Source of the DNA: Flavobacterium limnosediminis JC2902 | GTDB lineage: Bacteria > Bacteroidota > Bacteroidia > Flavobacteriales > Flavobacteriaceae | Assembly: GCF_000498535.1 (NCBI RefSeq) | Contig: NZ_AVGG01000005.1 | Location: 62,001-126,000 of the forward strand | Reading direction: 5' to 3' | DNA: 64,000 bases | Part shown: positions 9,825 to 19,029 of the stretch, piece by piece | Position numbering within the stretch: the stretch's first letter is position 1 | How the letters are laid out: each line of letters begins with the position of its first letter | Notes under the pieces: model-generated | Database searches by the model: none | Told to the model about the DNA's origin: nothing | The model's input: the letters and a program-made list of their open reading frames with translations, nothing else | Made by a program: the position numbers and the translations under genes

Positions 9825-10139
9825 TTATTTGATCAATTCACTATCAAAATCACAATAATCTGGGCAAGCGACTGTTCGGTCAACAATTATACCATTTGTC
9901 ATATCTTTTTCAGATGTATCTACACCAACAAATACCTGATTCATTCTACCCTCTGTTGAATTATATCCATTATAAATTCTAACCCCTATACAATCTTCCT
10001 GCTCCAATATTGCCTTAACATTATTTGATCCTACAAAAAAGCCTTTTACTTCATTTGGATACTGTTTTGAAAATTCATCAATATACCCTTTTGCTTCTCC
10101 CAAACTAATTACTTCACCCGTGTTTTCGTCTAATAACAT
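9825..10139 (-). CDS. Small protein of unknown function
   Basis: 104 residues with no signal peptide or membrane segment. The sequence mixes alpha and beta elements and ends with VACPDYCDF, with two cysteines four residues apart. A GEVISLGEAKGYIDEF start is typical of small soluble proteins, but I cannot name a family. It has its own terminator downstream, so it is a monocistronic unit. It marks the last minus-strand gene before the mobile-element genes begin on the plus strand. Confidence 0.65.
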   Translation of the reverse strand: MLLDENTGEVISLGEAKGYIDEFSKQYPNEVKGFFVGSNNVKAILEQEDCIGVRIYNGYNSTEGRMNQVFVGVDTSEKDMTNGIIVDRTVACPDYCDFDSELIK

Positions 10140-10479
10140 AATTTAAAATTTTAAAGTTAATACTCCGAAATTAGAGTTTGTGGAATCCGTCAGAAATACC
10201 AATAAATACTGATTTCATTAAGTATTTACACTTAATAAAATGATATTTTTTAAAATCACAAGGCACATTAATCATCCAATCCATGCAGAAACACTTAAAA
10301 ATTACGTAAAAACACGCACGTATTTTAAGTATTAACACGTAATTATTTACGCAATTAAAATTATTACACTTGTATTTTAAAAGACAAATCCTACAAATAA
10401 CTTAAACCAACGAAAATGATTTAAAAAATAACTCCAAATCCCAGCATCGCCACAATTAACTTAACCACCAATCAAAACC
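10140..10479. other. Intergenic region at the left side of the mobile-element genes
   Basis: About 340 bases between divergent genes. It contains the tandem ACGT boxes at 10301-10352 and otherwise AT-rich sequence. I see no tRNA and no convincing attachment site. The left end of the element may lie here or further left. Confidence 0.4.
10301..10352 (+). promoter_or_regulatory. Tandem ACGT-box operator upstream of rteC
   Basis: Two copies of a two-box motif lie here: ACGT-N6-ACGC at 10304-10317 and AAGT-N6-ACGT at 10327-10340. The boxes are ten bases, one helical turn, apart. Close relatives precede several cargo genes and cassette genes in this window, so this is probably a binding site for a shared regulator. 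The function is inferred from its recurrence. Confidence 0.5.
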
Positions 10480-11325
10480 ATGAACGATTACTGTAAAAAA
10501 GCAATTGCAGAACTCGAAGAACACCTCTATTTTATAAGTTTAGAAGCAGACAATACTATACAGCAGGCTGAAATAGCAGTCAATGCTATTCTTCAGTCAA
10601 TTGAAAAAGTCAAAAAACAAATTCTTAAAAAAGGTTTTAAATCGCAACAAGAGGAAATACATTTTTTTAAAGTACTGAAGCCAAAATTTGTTTCAAAACT
10701 AATTTACTACCATACAATATATAATTTCGAAACTCGGAAGCCTAATGCAGGTAATAAGGCTTTACAAAAATTCATTTCAAATGAACTCGAGTCGCTCAAA
10801 AGATTTTTCGACAATAATCTTGAATTTTATAAGTATTACCGAACCGGAAGTTGTTTTTTGGATCATCAATACTTTATCAGGGGAAATATTGATATTAAAC
10901 TAAACATTGACAGTCTATACTTTGAAACAGACAAAGATTTTTCAACCACCCATGACTTTAAAGTGGCTAAAATATTGGCAAATGATTTAATTCAGGTATA
11001 TCTGGAGAGTAAACTTACAAAGAAGCAGACAACTAGTAAAAATATACCACTAATAGAAATACCGACACACCATCCCTTAAAATGGACAGAAAATAAAAAT
11101 GCCCTCATCGAACTCATATACGGTCTGCATACACAGGGTGCTTTCAATAACGGCAAAACCGAAATCAAGGACATTGCCAGATATTTTGAGAAAATGTTTG
11201 GGATTGAATTAGGAGATTATTATAGAAGCTATTTAGAGCTTCGTTCCCGGAAAATATCAAAAACAAAATTCATAGACACTTTAAGAGACAACCTCAACCA
11301 ACGTATGTGTGCCCAAGATGAGTAA
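10480..11325 (+). CDS. rteC: RteC-like regulator of a conjugative/mobilisable element
   Basis: 281 residues with the overall pattern of the RteC family. The N-terminal half is helical, with YHTIYNFETRKP and a YYRTGSCFLDHQYFIRG segment. The C-terminal half has ALIELIYGLHTQGAFNNG and YFEKMFGIELGDYYRSYLEL, a region that works as a DNA-binding unit in known members. In Bacteroides elements such as CTnDOT, RteC activates excision genes. Here it is followed within 250 bases by an excisionase-like HTH gene, the expected context. The ACGT-box array upstream may control it. The gene symbol refers to the family, not to proven orthology. Confidence 0.85.
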   Translation: MNDYCKKAIAELEEHLYFISLEADNTIQQAEIAVNAILQSIEKVKKQILKKGFKSQQEEIHFFKVLKPKFVSKLIYYHTIYNFETRKPNAGNKALQKFISNELESLKRFFDNNLEFYKYYRTGSCFLDHQYFIRGNIDIKLNIDSLYFETDKDFSTTHDFKVAKILANDLIQVYLESKLTKKQTTSKNIPLIEIPTHHPLKWTENKNALIELIYGLHTQGAFNNGKTEIKDIARYFEKMFGIELGDYYRSYLELRSRKISKTKFIDTLRDNLNQRMCAQDE

Positions 11326-11556
11326 TCAACTTGGGTGGTTTTACGACGTAAAACACTAATAATAAATCTTTTGCATTTACAATCAATAATTACATTGAAA
11401 GAAAAGTTCAAAATACAACAGCAAAAAATCAAGTTTTAAAAATACCATAACTGTATTTCAGCGATTTACTAACTAAATCACCCAAGACCCAAACAACTTG
11501 GGTGAAATTTTATGCAGAGTAAAACATTTTTGCAACTAAAGATTTAAACAAATTTT

Positions 11557-11811
11557 ATGGCAGTAGAAATTATTACCCGAGAAGACTTAAATGAGTTTCG
11601 TCACTTACTAATAAACGACTTAAGAGAAATCCTGAACGCAAAACCAGTGCAAGAAAAACAATGGTTAAAATCCCCAGATGTCCGCAAACTGTTAAACATC
11701 TCACCAGGCACATTACAAAATTTACGAATAAATGGCACCCTGCCCTATACTAAAATAGGCAGTATCATTTATTATAAACAGGAAGACATTAATAAACTAT
11801 TAAATAAATAA
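11557..11811 (+). CDS. Excisionase-like HTH protein (HTH_17)
   Basis: 84 residues. The C-terminal half is a MerR/excisionase-type winged helix: WLKSPDVRKLLNISPGTLQNLR followed by the wing IGSIIYYKQEDINKLL. The N-terminal half is a helix that may mediate dimerisation. Proteins of this type in Bacteroidota mobile elements bind attachment sites or regulate excision and transfer. It lies between rteC and a replication-type gene whose start is three bases past its stop, so the latter two form an operon. Confidence 0.85.
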   Translation: MAVEIITREDLNEFRHLLINDLREILNAKPVQEKQWLKSPDVRKLLNISPGTLQNLRINGTLPYTKIGSIIYYKQEDINKLLNK

Positions 11812-11814
11812 CCA

Positions 11815-12636
11815 ATGAACTACATAAAACACCTAACAGCCTTTTTTGACCGTATTATCCGCGACAACGATTTGAATCCAACACACATAAGCCTATACAT
11901 TGGCCTCTTCCAACATTGGAACGTTAACCGTTTCATCAGCCCTGTAAGCATCAGCAGAGACGAAGTAATGCGCATTAGCAAAATTGCATCAAAAGCGACT
12001 TATCACAAATGTATGAGAGAATTACACGAAAAAGGATACATACGCTACGAACCTTCATTCAATCCATTTAAAGGCAGCATGGTGCATTTCTTTAACTTTT
12101 CAGATGACCTGAAACCTGTTCAAAAAAGAACCTCTCAACCGAAAAAAATTTTACCAAATAATGAACAAGCTCTAAACAACCGGCAAACAAGTAATGAAAC
12201 AGGCATTGAACAAGCAGTAGTACCTTCTATAAACTATATAAACAAAACAAACATTTCAAATAATTCAAACTTGGGAGAGCAAGCAACAAAATCAAAAAAG
12301 GAAAATCAAATTTTAAAAAACGAAAACGACACCCAAAAAAAGTTGCGCGAAAAAAAGGGTACAAACCAAGAAATAAAAACTCCCCCGGCATGGGAAATCG
12401 TCCAGGAATTCTTTAGCGAGAATAATTATCCGGAAATAGAGGCACAAAAATTTTTCCATTACTTCTCAAGCAATGGATGGCTAATAGGTGGCAAAACCCC
12501 AATGGCAAACTGGGAAGCTGCAGCACAAAACTGGATGCTGAATGCAACAAAATACAACCAGTCAGCTCCAATCAAAAACGACAGAGCCAAATACTTACAC
12601 ACAGCAACAATCAAAGACTACTCCGAGCCTCTTTAA
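11815..12636 (+). CDS. Mobile-element HTH protein, probably replication-related
   Basis: 273 residues. Residues 1-105 form a helical DNA-binding region of a type seen in Bacteroidota mobile elements: HISLYIGLFQHWNVNRF, then VMRISKIASKATYHKCMRELHEKGYI, a winged-helix recognition helix and wing. A low-complexity Lys/Asn/Gln linker (about 110-190) leads to a C-terminal module with FFSENNYPEIEAQKFFHYF and NWEAAAQNWML, resembling the end of phage-type replication initiators. The next gene is a DnaC-like ATPase, which supports an initiator/loader pair. No integrase or relaxase was found near it. Confidence 0.75.
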   Translation: MNYIKHLTAFFDRIIRDNDLNPTHISLYIGLFQHWNVNRFISPVSISRDEVMRISKIASKATYHKCMRELHEKGYIRYEPSFNPFKGSMVHFFNFSDDLKPVQKRTSQPKKILPNNEQALNNRQTSNETGIEQAVVPSINYINKTNISNNSNLGEQATKSKKENQILKNENDTQKKLREKKGTNQEIKTPPAWEIVQEFFSENNYPEIEAQKFFHYFSSNGWLIGGKTPMANWEAAAQNWMLNATKYNQSAPIKNDRAKYLHTATIKDYSEPL

Positions 12637-12691
12637 CAATCACGTCACCGAGAGAAAAGAAGCAATCTCTTAAAATCAATAAACTCACAAA

Positions 12692-13303
12692 ATGCACCCA
12701 ATATACAATTACATCGAACTCACCGCTTGGCTCGAAAAAAAAGGTCAGGAACAATTTGATAACCACTTTAAAATTCTGGAACCAGACTACCCTGTAATCC
12801 ATAAACTACTCGCCTACTATACCAAAGACGAGCCAACATGTCACCAATTAGGAATATCATTAAACAAAGGTATAATGCTATCCGGTCCGGTCGGAAGCGG
12901 AAAAACATCTCTCATGAATCTTATGAGGCATATTGCTGTAAAAGAGACGAAATTTTCAGTAAAATCATGTCGGGAAATAAGCTTTGAGTTCATACAAGAC
13001 GGTTATGAAATAATCCATAGATACAGCAAAGGAAAACTGTATGAGTCCAATTCCAAAATCATCTGTTTCGACGATCTCGGAGCAGAAAACAACCTAAAGT
13101 ACTTTGGCAACGAATGCAATGTCATGGCAGAAATTTTGCTGAGTCGATATGAACTCTTTACTCATAAAAAATTAATCACACATATAACAACAAACCTTTC
13201 CGCAAGCGAAATCGAAATGACTTATGGAAATAGAGTACGAAGTCGGATGAGAGAGATGGTCAATCAAATTTCCTTTGACAAAAACACCAAAGACAAGCGT
13301 TAA
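12692..13303 (+). CDS. DnaC/IstB-like AAA+ ATPase (helicase-loader type)
   Basis: 203 residues with Walker A GPVGSGKTS at residues 65-73, Walker B IICFDDLGAEN near residue 128, a sensor-1-like LITHITTNLSASEI, and an arginine-finger region GNRVRSRMREM. The size and motif order fit DnaC/IstB-type loaders, which remodel ATP-dependent replication or transposition complexes. It follows the HTH replication-type gene, so the two may load the host replicative helicase onto the element. It is the last gene of the mobility block; the next transcription unit starts after an ACGT-box motif. Confidence 0.85.
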   Translation: MHPIYNYIELTAWLEKKGQEQFDNHFKILEPDYPVIHKLLAYYTKDEPTCHQLGISLNKGIMLSGPVGSGKTSLMNLMRHIAVKETKFSVKSCREISFEFIQDGYEIIHRYSKGKLYESNSKIICFDDLGAENNLKYFGNECNVMAEILLSRYELFTHKKLITHITTNLSASEIEMTYGNRVRSRMREMVNQISFDKNTKDKR

Positions 13304-13343
13304 CAAAAAACCAAAAAAAAGAAATGATATCAGACCTACATAA

Positions 13344-13366
13344 ATTACGTGTTTATACGTATTGAC
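13344..13366 (+). promoter_or_regulatory. ACGT-box operator of the lipase operon
   Basis: ATTACGTGTTTATACGTATT followed by GAC holds two ACGT boxes ten bases apart. It lies 45 bases before the ATG at 13410, in the same orientation relative to its gene as in the cassette array. Confidence 0.55.
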
Positions 13367-13409
13367 TTACAGTTTTATTTTGCTAAATTTATTAAAAAAA
13401 TTCTTTAAA

Positions 13410-13793
13410 ATGGGAACAAACAAAACAACATTGGACACACTTTATCTTGTCAAAAATAGCAGCAAAAAAGTCGAAATCGAGATAGCAATTGGTGATACCG
13501 GGCAAACTTCATTATTAAATATGACTTTAGATGAAACTAAAATCGTTGAGAACCATGCTGGGAATCTTGAAAAAATGCCAATCTTAGAAAACAATCTCTT
13601 AAATGGTAAAAAATTAAAGATTGTTGCTACTGTAACTGACACATCAAGAGAAACAAATGTAACGTATCTTAATATTAAGATATCGGGTGGTTTTTTAACA
13701 AGGACATATCCCCTTTACAAAATGGTAAGTGAAGAAGGTGATTCTGCAGATTATTATTGTCAAATTGAATTCTATAACCCTTCCGAAAAATAA
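13410..13793 (+). CDS. Small unknown protein, first gene of the lipase operon
   Basis: 127 residues from the ATG at 13410. The open frame begins at 13362 but the first 16 codons overlap the ACGT-box region and are probably not translated. The protein has no signal peptide or membrane segment and alternates strands: TLDTLYLVKNSSKKVEIEI, LKIVATVTDTS and VTYLNIKISGG. It may be a small beta-sandwich. It is followed five bases later by an exported barrel-like protein. Its function is unknown, and its place at the head of an operon with a lipase suggests a sensor, chaperone or immunity role. Confidence 0.65.
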   Translation: MGTNKTTLDTLYLVKNSSKKVEIEIAIGDTGQTSLLNMTLDETKIVENHAGNLEKMPILENNLLNGKKLKIVATVTDTSRETNVTYLNIKISGGFLTRTYPLYKMVSEEGDSADYYCQIEFYNPSEK

Positions 13794-13798
13794 TTCAT

Positions 13799-15061
13799 AT
13801 GAGAAATTATAGAAAAATATTCCTATGGAGTCTCTTCTTGATATCAACAGCAATTGAAGCTCAGGAAACCAATTCAAATCCGGAATTTGATTTATTAAAA
13901 GCTCCTATCTCACCCGCATCAAATCTTTTAGGATTTTCACAAAGTGATATAGACAAACCCACGGATGTTTCTGCATTCATGACTTCATTACAAACAGCAA
14001 GTAATTCATTCACACAATTACCATCCAATTATGCAATAGACATAGCTCCATATTGGTTGTTTAAAAAGGAAAGCTTAGGTGATATTACAACAAAAGGATT
14101 AGGAAACTCATCAGGTAAAAATGTCCTAAAGCAAAGTTTAGTTCTTTCATTTGCTGTCCGAAATTCCGACTCTATCTCTGGAAATTTTGACCCACAAAGC
14201 ACATACGGGGCCCTTGCTTTTAAACTTACAATAAATAGAGGAGAATATGATCAAACAACAAAAACTAGTTTAGATAAAATTGGCCATCTGCAAAAACTCA
14301 AACTATCGCTAATGGAAAAAAATCAAAATTCAATTTATGAGAATGTTCCAAAAGAAATAGATAGTTTGAAAGATAAACGAAAAAAAATCTTTGAAGGATT
14401 CGATACAAACGATGAATCGCCAGACAACATTCTTTTGGGAGAGTTACTCACTAAAAAACAAATCAAACTGGATTCCATTATAAGTTCTAAAATTGAAGTT
14501 CTTTTATTAAACAGTGATAAAAATGAGCCGATATCAAAAATAGATGAACAAATTAAGCGGTTAGCAGACAAATTTCAATTAGCCAGAATAGGTTTTACTT
14601 GGGATATCTCAGGAGGTGTTAGTTCTGAATTCAGAAACAAAAATTTTAACAATTCAAAAATTTACAACGCCGGTGTATGGACTACATTGGGTTACACTTG
14701 GGAAAAATCGGGGTCTCTTTTAGGTATAATGAGATACTTATACAATCCTGACAAAACAATCACACCAAATAGCAATGAGAATATCACAGACAATATATCA
14801 ACTCTCGACACAGGTTTACGATATATATTAGGTAATTCTCAAGCAAAATTCAATTGTAGTCTTGAAGCAATTTACAGAAGCATCCTCACAGATAATTCAG
14901 TAGATCCATCATGGAGAATTATGCTCAATTTGGATTATGCAATCCTTAAGAACCAGAAATTGACTTTCTCTTTTGGTAGAAATTATGATGGAACAACTAC
15001 CAAAGATGGAAATTTAATCGCTGCTTTAGGTTTAGTTTTTGGTTTTGGGAATAAACGCTAA
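13799..15061 (+). CDS. Exported outer-membrane-like protein in the lipase operon
   Basis: 420 residues. A signal peptide ends near IEAQ (residue 22). Short amphipathic strands ending in aromatic residues (IAPYWLFKKE, KQSLVLSFAVRN, YGALAFKLTINRG, GFTWDISGGVSSEF, YNAGVWTTLGYTWEKS, LDYAILKNQKLTFSFGRNY) are the pattern of an outer-membrane beta-barrel, and the chain ends in ALGLVFGFGNKR. A helical, charged insert lies at about 150-255. I cannot assign a family. It is co-transcribed with the small first gene and with the membrane protein and lipase downstream, which would place parts of one system in the outer and inner membranes. Confidence 0.7.
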   Translation: MRNYRKIFLWSLFLISTAIEAQETNSNPEFDLLKAPISPASNLLGFSQSDIDKPTDVSAFMTSLQTASNSFTQLPSNYAIDIAPYWLFKKESLGDITTKGLGNSSGKNVLKQSLVLSFAVRNSDSISGNFDPQSTYGALAFKLTINRGEYDQTTKTSLDKIGHLQKLKLSLMEKNQNSIYENVPKEIDSLKDKRKKIFEGFDTNDESPDNILLGELLTKKQIKLDSIISSKIEVLLLNSDKNEPISKIDEQIKRLADKFQLARIGFTWDISGGVSSEFRNKNFNNSKIYNAGVWTTLGYTWEKSGSLLGIMRYLYNPDKTITPNSNENITDNISTLDTGLRYILGNSQAKFNCSLEAIYRSILTDNSVDPSWRIMLNLDYAILKNQKLTFSFGRNYDGTTTKDGNLIAALGLVFGFGNKR

Positions 15062-15087
15062 AATTCAACCCTACTAAGATAAAATAC

Positions 15088-16191
15088 ATGACAAAAATAA
15101 TAGAATGGTTTTTTGGCGACATGTCTTCTCGTCAGGAAAACCCTAATGGTTTATATAAGGGAATCATAGTTACAATTTTGACTATTACCATTATAATATC
15201 AATTATGCTATCCTTTATAACAAAAAATTCAATTGCTGGTATCATTACATTTATTATGGTAGCTGGCGCCTGTTTTGCTTGTGGGGGTGCAATAGGTTTT
15301 CTTTTTGGTTTACCGAAATCCAATGGAAAATCAAACAATGTAAGTAATGGTAAAAATGAAACCGATATACACCACAACGATTTCGAAGATAACACTAATC
15401 TACAGGAAGTATCAGATTGGCTAACTAAAATAATAGTAGGACTGTCTTTAATAAAAATAAATACAATCTTTTCATGGTTAGAAAATGCTGCAACTAATTT
15501 CTCTAATCCCTACAAAGAATCATGTATAGAAGGATATAACTTCGACTTCTATGCCTTTGCATATAGTGTAATAATATTATATTTTCTAATAGGTGGTGGC
15601 TTACTTTATCTTTGGGCAAGAACAAATCTTTCAGTAATTTTTTCACTTATGTCAAAACAGAAAAAACTAATATCTGAGAAAAAAGATCTTGTAAAAACAA
15701 TTCAGGAACTCAAAAATGAAAATGCCCCTGCTCACGATATGAATAAAAGTCTGGATGAATCAATAAACAATATAAGTTATCAAATTAGCGATGCCTTCAA
15801 AAACGCAACAGAGGTTATCTATAATTCTAAAGCTATAAAATACAAAGATGATTTACAAAAAGGGCGCTGGGGGAGTAAATCAAAAGCAGGAGGTTACATA
15901 TTTGAAGCCAACTACAATAGCGGTCAATCGTCAACAATTGGTATGCACTCTATTACACTTTCTATCCGTTCACTCGACGCTGAAAAGCCATTAAACGGTG
16001 ATGTTGCCTTTTTCCTTCATGACACATTTAGAGATCCAATTCGTTATACAAAAGCCATCAACAATAGAGCTGAAATTACTATAACTGCATGGGAAGCCTT
16101 TGTTGTCGGTGCACGTTTAGAAAATGGAATAGAATTAGAATTAGATCTAAACAATATTAAAGGATTTCCAAGCGATTTTTATTGGGCTTAA
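15088..16191 (+). CDS. Membrane protein with coiled coil and soluble C-terminal domain
   Basis: 367 residues. Membrane segments lie at about 23-45, 50-76 (Gly/Ala-rich, ACFACGGAIGFLFGLP) and 152-175 (SVIILYFLIGGGLLYLW). A Lys/Glu-rich coiled coil (about 185-235) follows, then a soluble domain of about 120 residues with GRWGSKSKAGGYIFEAN, TLSIRSLD and VAFFLHDTFRDPIRY. That last part resembles a small beta-rich ligand-binding domain (a pYEATS-like HDTF...P signature is possible but uncertain). pYEATS domains are known as regulatory modules in conflict systems. It is located between the barrel-like protein and the lipase, in the same operon. Confidence 0.65.
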   Translation: MTKIIEWFFGDMSSRQENPNGLYKGIIVTILTITIIISIMLSFITKNSIAGIITFIMVAGACFACGGAIGFLFGLPKSNGKSNNVSNGKNETDIHHNDFEDNTNLQEVSDWLTKIIVGLSLIKINTIFSWLENAATNFSNPYKESCIEGYNFDFYAFAYSVIILYFLIGGGLLYLWARTNLSVIFSLMSKQKKLISEKKDLVKTIQELKNENAPAHDMNKSLDESINNISYQISDAFKNATEVIYNSKAIKYKDDLQKGRWGSKSKAGGYIFEANYNSGQSSTIGMHSITLSIRSLDAEKPLNGDVAFFLHDTFRDPIRYTKAINNRAEITITAWEAFVVGARLENGIELELDLNNIKGFPSDFYWA

Positions 16192-16204
16192 AATAATTCA
16201 AACT

Positions 16205-17413
16205 ATGAAACCAATCATTTTTATTCCAGGAATTGAGGCTACAAACTTAGTAGACAGTAACACATTTAACTTCGAAACAAAGTGGAATGCATATGATACA
16301 TTACTCACTTCTATTGGAACTACAATATCAGGACCTTATATAGAAGAAAAATTACAACTCAATCCACTCTATGACCAAAACAACAATGTAATTGTTGAAC
16401 GTAACCATATCGCAAGGCTTCCCTACGAAAAAACAATTCGCAATATAGCCGAAAAATATAATTCCGATCCAATTTATCTTTTTGGGTATGACTGGCGATT
16501 ATCAAATGCAGTCAACGGAAAAAAATTAGCCATTTTTTTAGAATATCTTAAAAACAAGCTTCATAAAGAAAATCTGGAAGGGTTTCGCTTTGTTACACAT
16601 AGCATGGGTGCCCTAGTGTTTAGTTGTTATCTTTCCGAATTAAATGAAAATTTTGGTGATATTAACAAAGTGGTTTTATGTGCCCCTCCTTTTAGAGGAT
16701 CACCGTATGCAATAATTCATTTAATCAAAGGTGATGGAGGTGTAAAAAGTTTCCTAAATAAAATTTTTGGTCGTGACGAAGACATAAGAAAAGTAGTTAG
16801 AACATACCCCTCCCTATTTGAATTATCCCCATGGTATAAAAATGCAATGCTTTTTGAAGACGGTACAACTATCGACCTTACCAATATCAATCACTGGCAA
16901 TCCAATATATGGGACGATATTGAACCTTTATTCCAAGCAAGATTGAAATCACTCGATGATTTTAAAAAGACCAAAATGTACGATCTTTCCAAACTCCCTG
17001 AAGAATTACGTTCTAAAATGATTATAATAGCCGGTTCAAAAGACAAAACGGTAGTTGGACTTAAGGTAATAAAAAAGAAAGGGGAAATAAAAAGCTTTAT
17101 TCGATTAGATGATTTAGTTATAGGATCTGGAGACGGAACAGTTCCTTTTGATAGTTCAACAATTTATAAAGATCATATTAGAACTATAGAAGTTCAAAAA
17201 GAAGACATTTTTTCTGAACTGGGAGATAATATTGATTTTCACGGTATGTTTCTTCGTGACAGCCGTGTGCAAAACATTATTGTTCGAATGTTTGATGACA
17301 ATGTTCAAACTACATTAGAGAGAGATAAAAATAGTAATCAAATTTTAGGATGGAAAAATAAAGATTGGTGGGAATCATTAGGCTCTTCAGTCAAAAGTTT
17401 GTCTAAGTTTTAA
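16205..17413 (+). CDS. LCAT-like alpha/beta hydrolase (phospholipase/acyltransferase type)
   Basis: 402 residues. The N-terminus IIFIPGIEATNL with the oxyanion region, the GYDWRLS segment at residues 94-100 and the nucleophile elbow THSMGAL (Ser133) match the lecithin:cholesterol acyltransferase family. The acid is probably the Asp in GSGDGTVPFDS and the base the His in IDFHGMF. There is no signal peptide, so it should act in the cytoplasm or at the inner membrane, unusual for a digestive lipase and typical of effectors in conflict systems. It is the last gene of a four-gene operon that ends in the terminator at 17447. Confidence 0.85.
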   Translation: MKPIIFIPGIEATNLVDSNTFNFETKWNAYDTLLTSIGTTISGPYIEEKLQLNPLYDQNNNVIVERNHIARLPYEKTIRNIAEKYNSDPIYLFGYDWRLSNAVNGKKLAIFLEYLKNKLHKENLEGFRFVTHSMGALVFSCYLSELNENFGDINKVVLCAPPFRGSPYAIIHLIKGDGGVKSFLNKIFGRDEDIRKVVRTYPSLFELSPWYKNAMLFEDGTTIDLTNINHWQSNIWDDIEPLFQARLKSLDDFKKTKMYDLSKLPEELRSKMIIIAGSKDKTVVGLKVIKKKGEIKSFIRLDDLVIGSGDGTVPFDSSTIYKDHIRTIEVQKEDIFSELGDNIDFHGMFLRDSRVQNIIVRMFDDNVQTTLERDKNSNQILGWKNKDWWESLGSSVKSLSKF

Positions 17414-17446
17414 ATAGAAAATTAATTTCAAATTATATTTTCTTAT

Positions 17447-17471
17447 ACTCCGAAGTCCATCACTTCGGAGT
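17447..17471 (+). terminator. Terminator after the lipase operon
   Basis: Perfect ten-base inverted repeat ACTCCGAAGT / ACTTCGGAGT with a five-base loop, about 35 bases past the lipase stop. Confidence 0.7.
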
Positions 17472-17622
17472 ATGTATTTCACAACACCAATACACCAAAT
17501 ACAAATCCACAAAAAACACTTATCAATTTCAGTAAAAACACCTATATGAAATAATCATCAGTTTCCATATAATTATGACATTAATTTCAACTTACAATTA
17601 CAATCTTAACACTCAATAAACC

Positions 17623-19020
17623 ATGGGATTATTCGACTTTTTAAAGAAAAAAGAATTAGGAGAAATAAAGCAGCTAAAAAACCAACTTGAAAGATACAAA
17701 CCGATTTCAGATATCGAGAAAGAAGCCAAAGACAAAAAGCAGGAGCTAGAAGACTTTATTGCCAAAAAAGAAGCTGAGCTCAACAATACAATAGCTCAAA
17801 AAACGGGTGAAGCAAAAGGGATTGAAAACAAAATAACCGAATTAAATACAAACTATCAGGAGGGACTTTCAACCTATACTAAATTAAGAAAAGAAGTAGG
17901 TCTCTTCGAATCCAAATTGGATTTAATCGAGTTTGGAATTTACGAACCGGTATATGATTTTGAAAAATCAGACGATTATAGGGCTGAACAATTCAGAATA
18001 CGGGAAAAACAAAAAACATTAATAAGTTTAGACCAAGCAGCAATATGCGATACTCCATGGTTAGTCGAAAATAGCGAGGCAAAAGGAAGAGCTGTTATTA
18101 ACCGATTCAAAAAATTAATGTTGAGAGCATTCAATGGCGAATGTGATGTACTGATTGCAAAAGTCAAATGGAACAACGTTAATCAAATGAAAGAACGCAT
18201 GGAAAAATTGTTCGATGCGATCAACAAACTCGGAGAAGGGTTCAATGTCTATTTAAACCGTGAATACCTCGATTTGAAACAAAGTGAACTAATTCTGGAA
18301 TACGAATTCCAAGCCAAAAAACAACAGGAAAAAGAACAAATGAGAGCCGCTCAGGAAGAAATGCGAGAAGAAGAAAAAGCCAGAAGAGAATTTGAGCAAG
18401 CCCAAAAAGCAGCAGAAAAAGAAGAATCGAACTATCAGAAAGCACTCGAAAAAGCACGAAAAGAATTTGACCAATCCTCAGGGGAAAAACACGATCAGTT
18501 GCAGGCACAAATCGAAAAATTGGAACAACAATTAAAAGAGGCTCACGAGAAAAAAGAAAGAGCATTATCCATGGCGCAACAAACCAAAAGAGGCCATGTT
18601 TATGTGATCTCTAATATAGGTTCATTTGGAGAGCAGGTTTACAAAATCGGTATGACACGTCGATTAGAACCCGAAGATAGAGTTAAAGAATTAGGGGATG
18701 CCTCTGTCCCATTCCAATTCGATATTCACGCCATGATATATTCAGATGAGGCACCGGCACTTGAAAACGAACTTCACAAAGCATTTACCGATAAAAAAGT
18801 AAACATGCTCAACTACAGAAAAGAATTTTTCAAAGTAACCCTAGATGAAATTGAAGAAAAAATTACCGAATTAGGTATTGAAGCTGAATTCACAAGACTT
18901 CCGGAAGCAATGGAATACAGGGAAACCTTGGCTATTCTTGAAAAAATGAACAAGCAACCGGAAACAAAATCTGTGGAAGAATTAATTGCCGAGGAATTTC
19001 CTATGAGTCTTAAAAATTAA
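17623..19020 (+). CDS. DUF4041 / T5orf172 (GIY-YIG-like) protein
   Basis: 465 residues. The N-terminal third is a coiled coil (about 5-85). A DUF4041-like region (about 90-215) contains VGLFESKLDLIEFGIYEPVY and LMLRAFNGECD. A very long Glu/Lys/Ala coiled coil (about 225-320) precedes a T5orf172 domain (about 326-425) with GHVYVISNIGSF, VYKIGMTRRLEPEDRVKELG and the glutamate in ALENELHKAF. T5orf172 belongs to the GIY-YIG nuclease superfamily. Such DUF4041-T5orf172 proteins occur in phages and mobile islands, and a nuclease role is likely but unproven. The exported TPR gene starts ten bases after its stop. Confidence 0.85.
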   Translation: MGLFDFLKKKELGEIKQLKNQLERYKPISDIEKEAKDKKQELEDFIAKKEAELNNTIAQKTGEAKGIENKITELNTNYQEGLSTYTKLRKEVGLFESKLDLIEFGIYEPVYDFEKSDDYRAEQFRIREKQKTLISLDQAAICDTPWLVENSEAKGRAVINRFKKLMLRAFNGECDVLIAKVKWNNVNQMKERMEKLFDAINKLGEGFNVYLNREYLDLKQSELILEYEFQAKKQQEKEQMRAAQEEMREEEKARREFEQAQKAAEKEESNYQKALEKARKEFDQSSGEKHDQLQAQIEKLEQQLKEAHEKKERALSMAQQTKRGHVYVISNIGSFGEQVYKIGMTRRLEPEDRVKELGDASVPFQFDIHAMIYSDEAPALENELHKAFTDKKVNMLNYRKEFFKVTLDEIEEKITELGIEAEFTRLPEAMEYRETLAILEKMNKQPETKSVEELIAEEFPMSLKN

Positions 19021-19029
19021 ATTAAAACG

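Noticed and set aside
10140..10479. tRNA or attachment site at the left end of the mobile block
   Set aside because: No tRNA cloverleaf or direct repeat with a distant partner could be found in the window.
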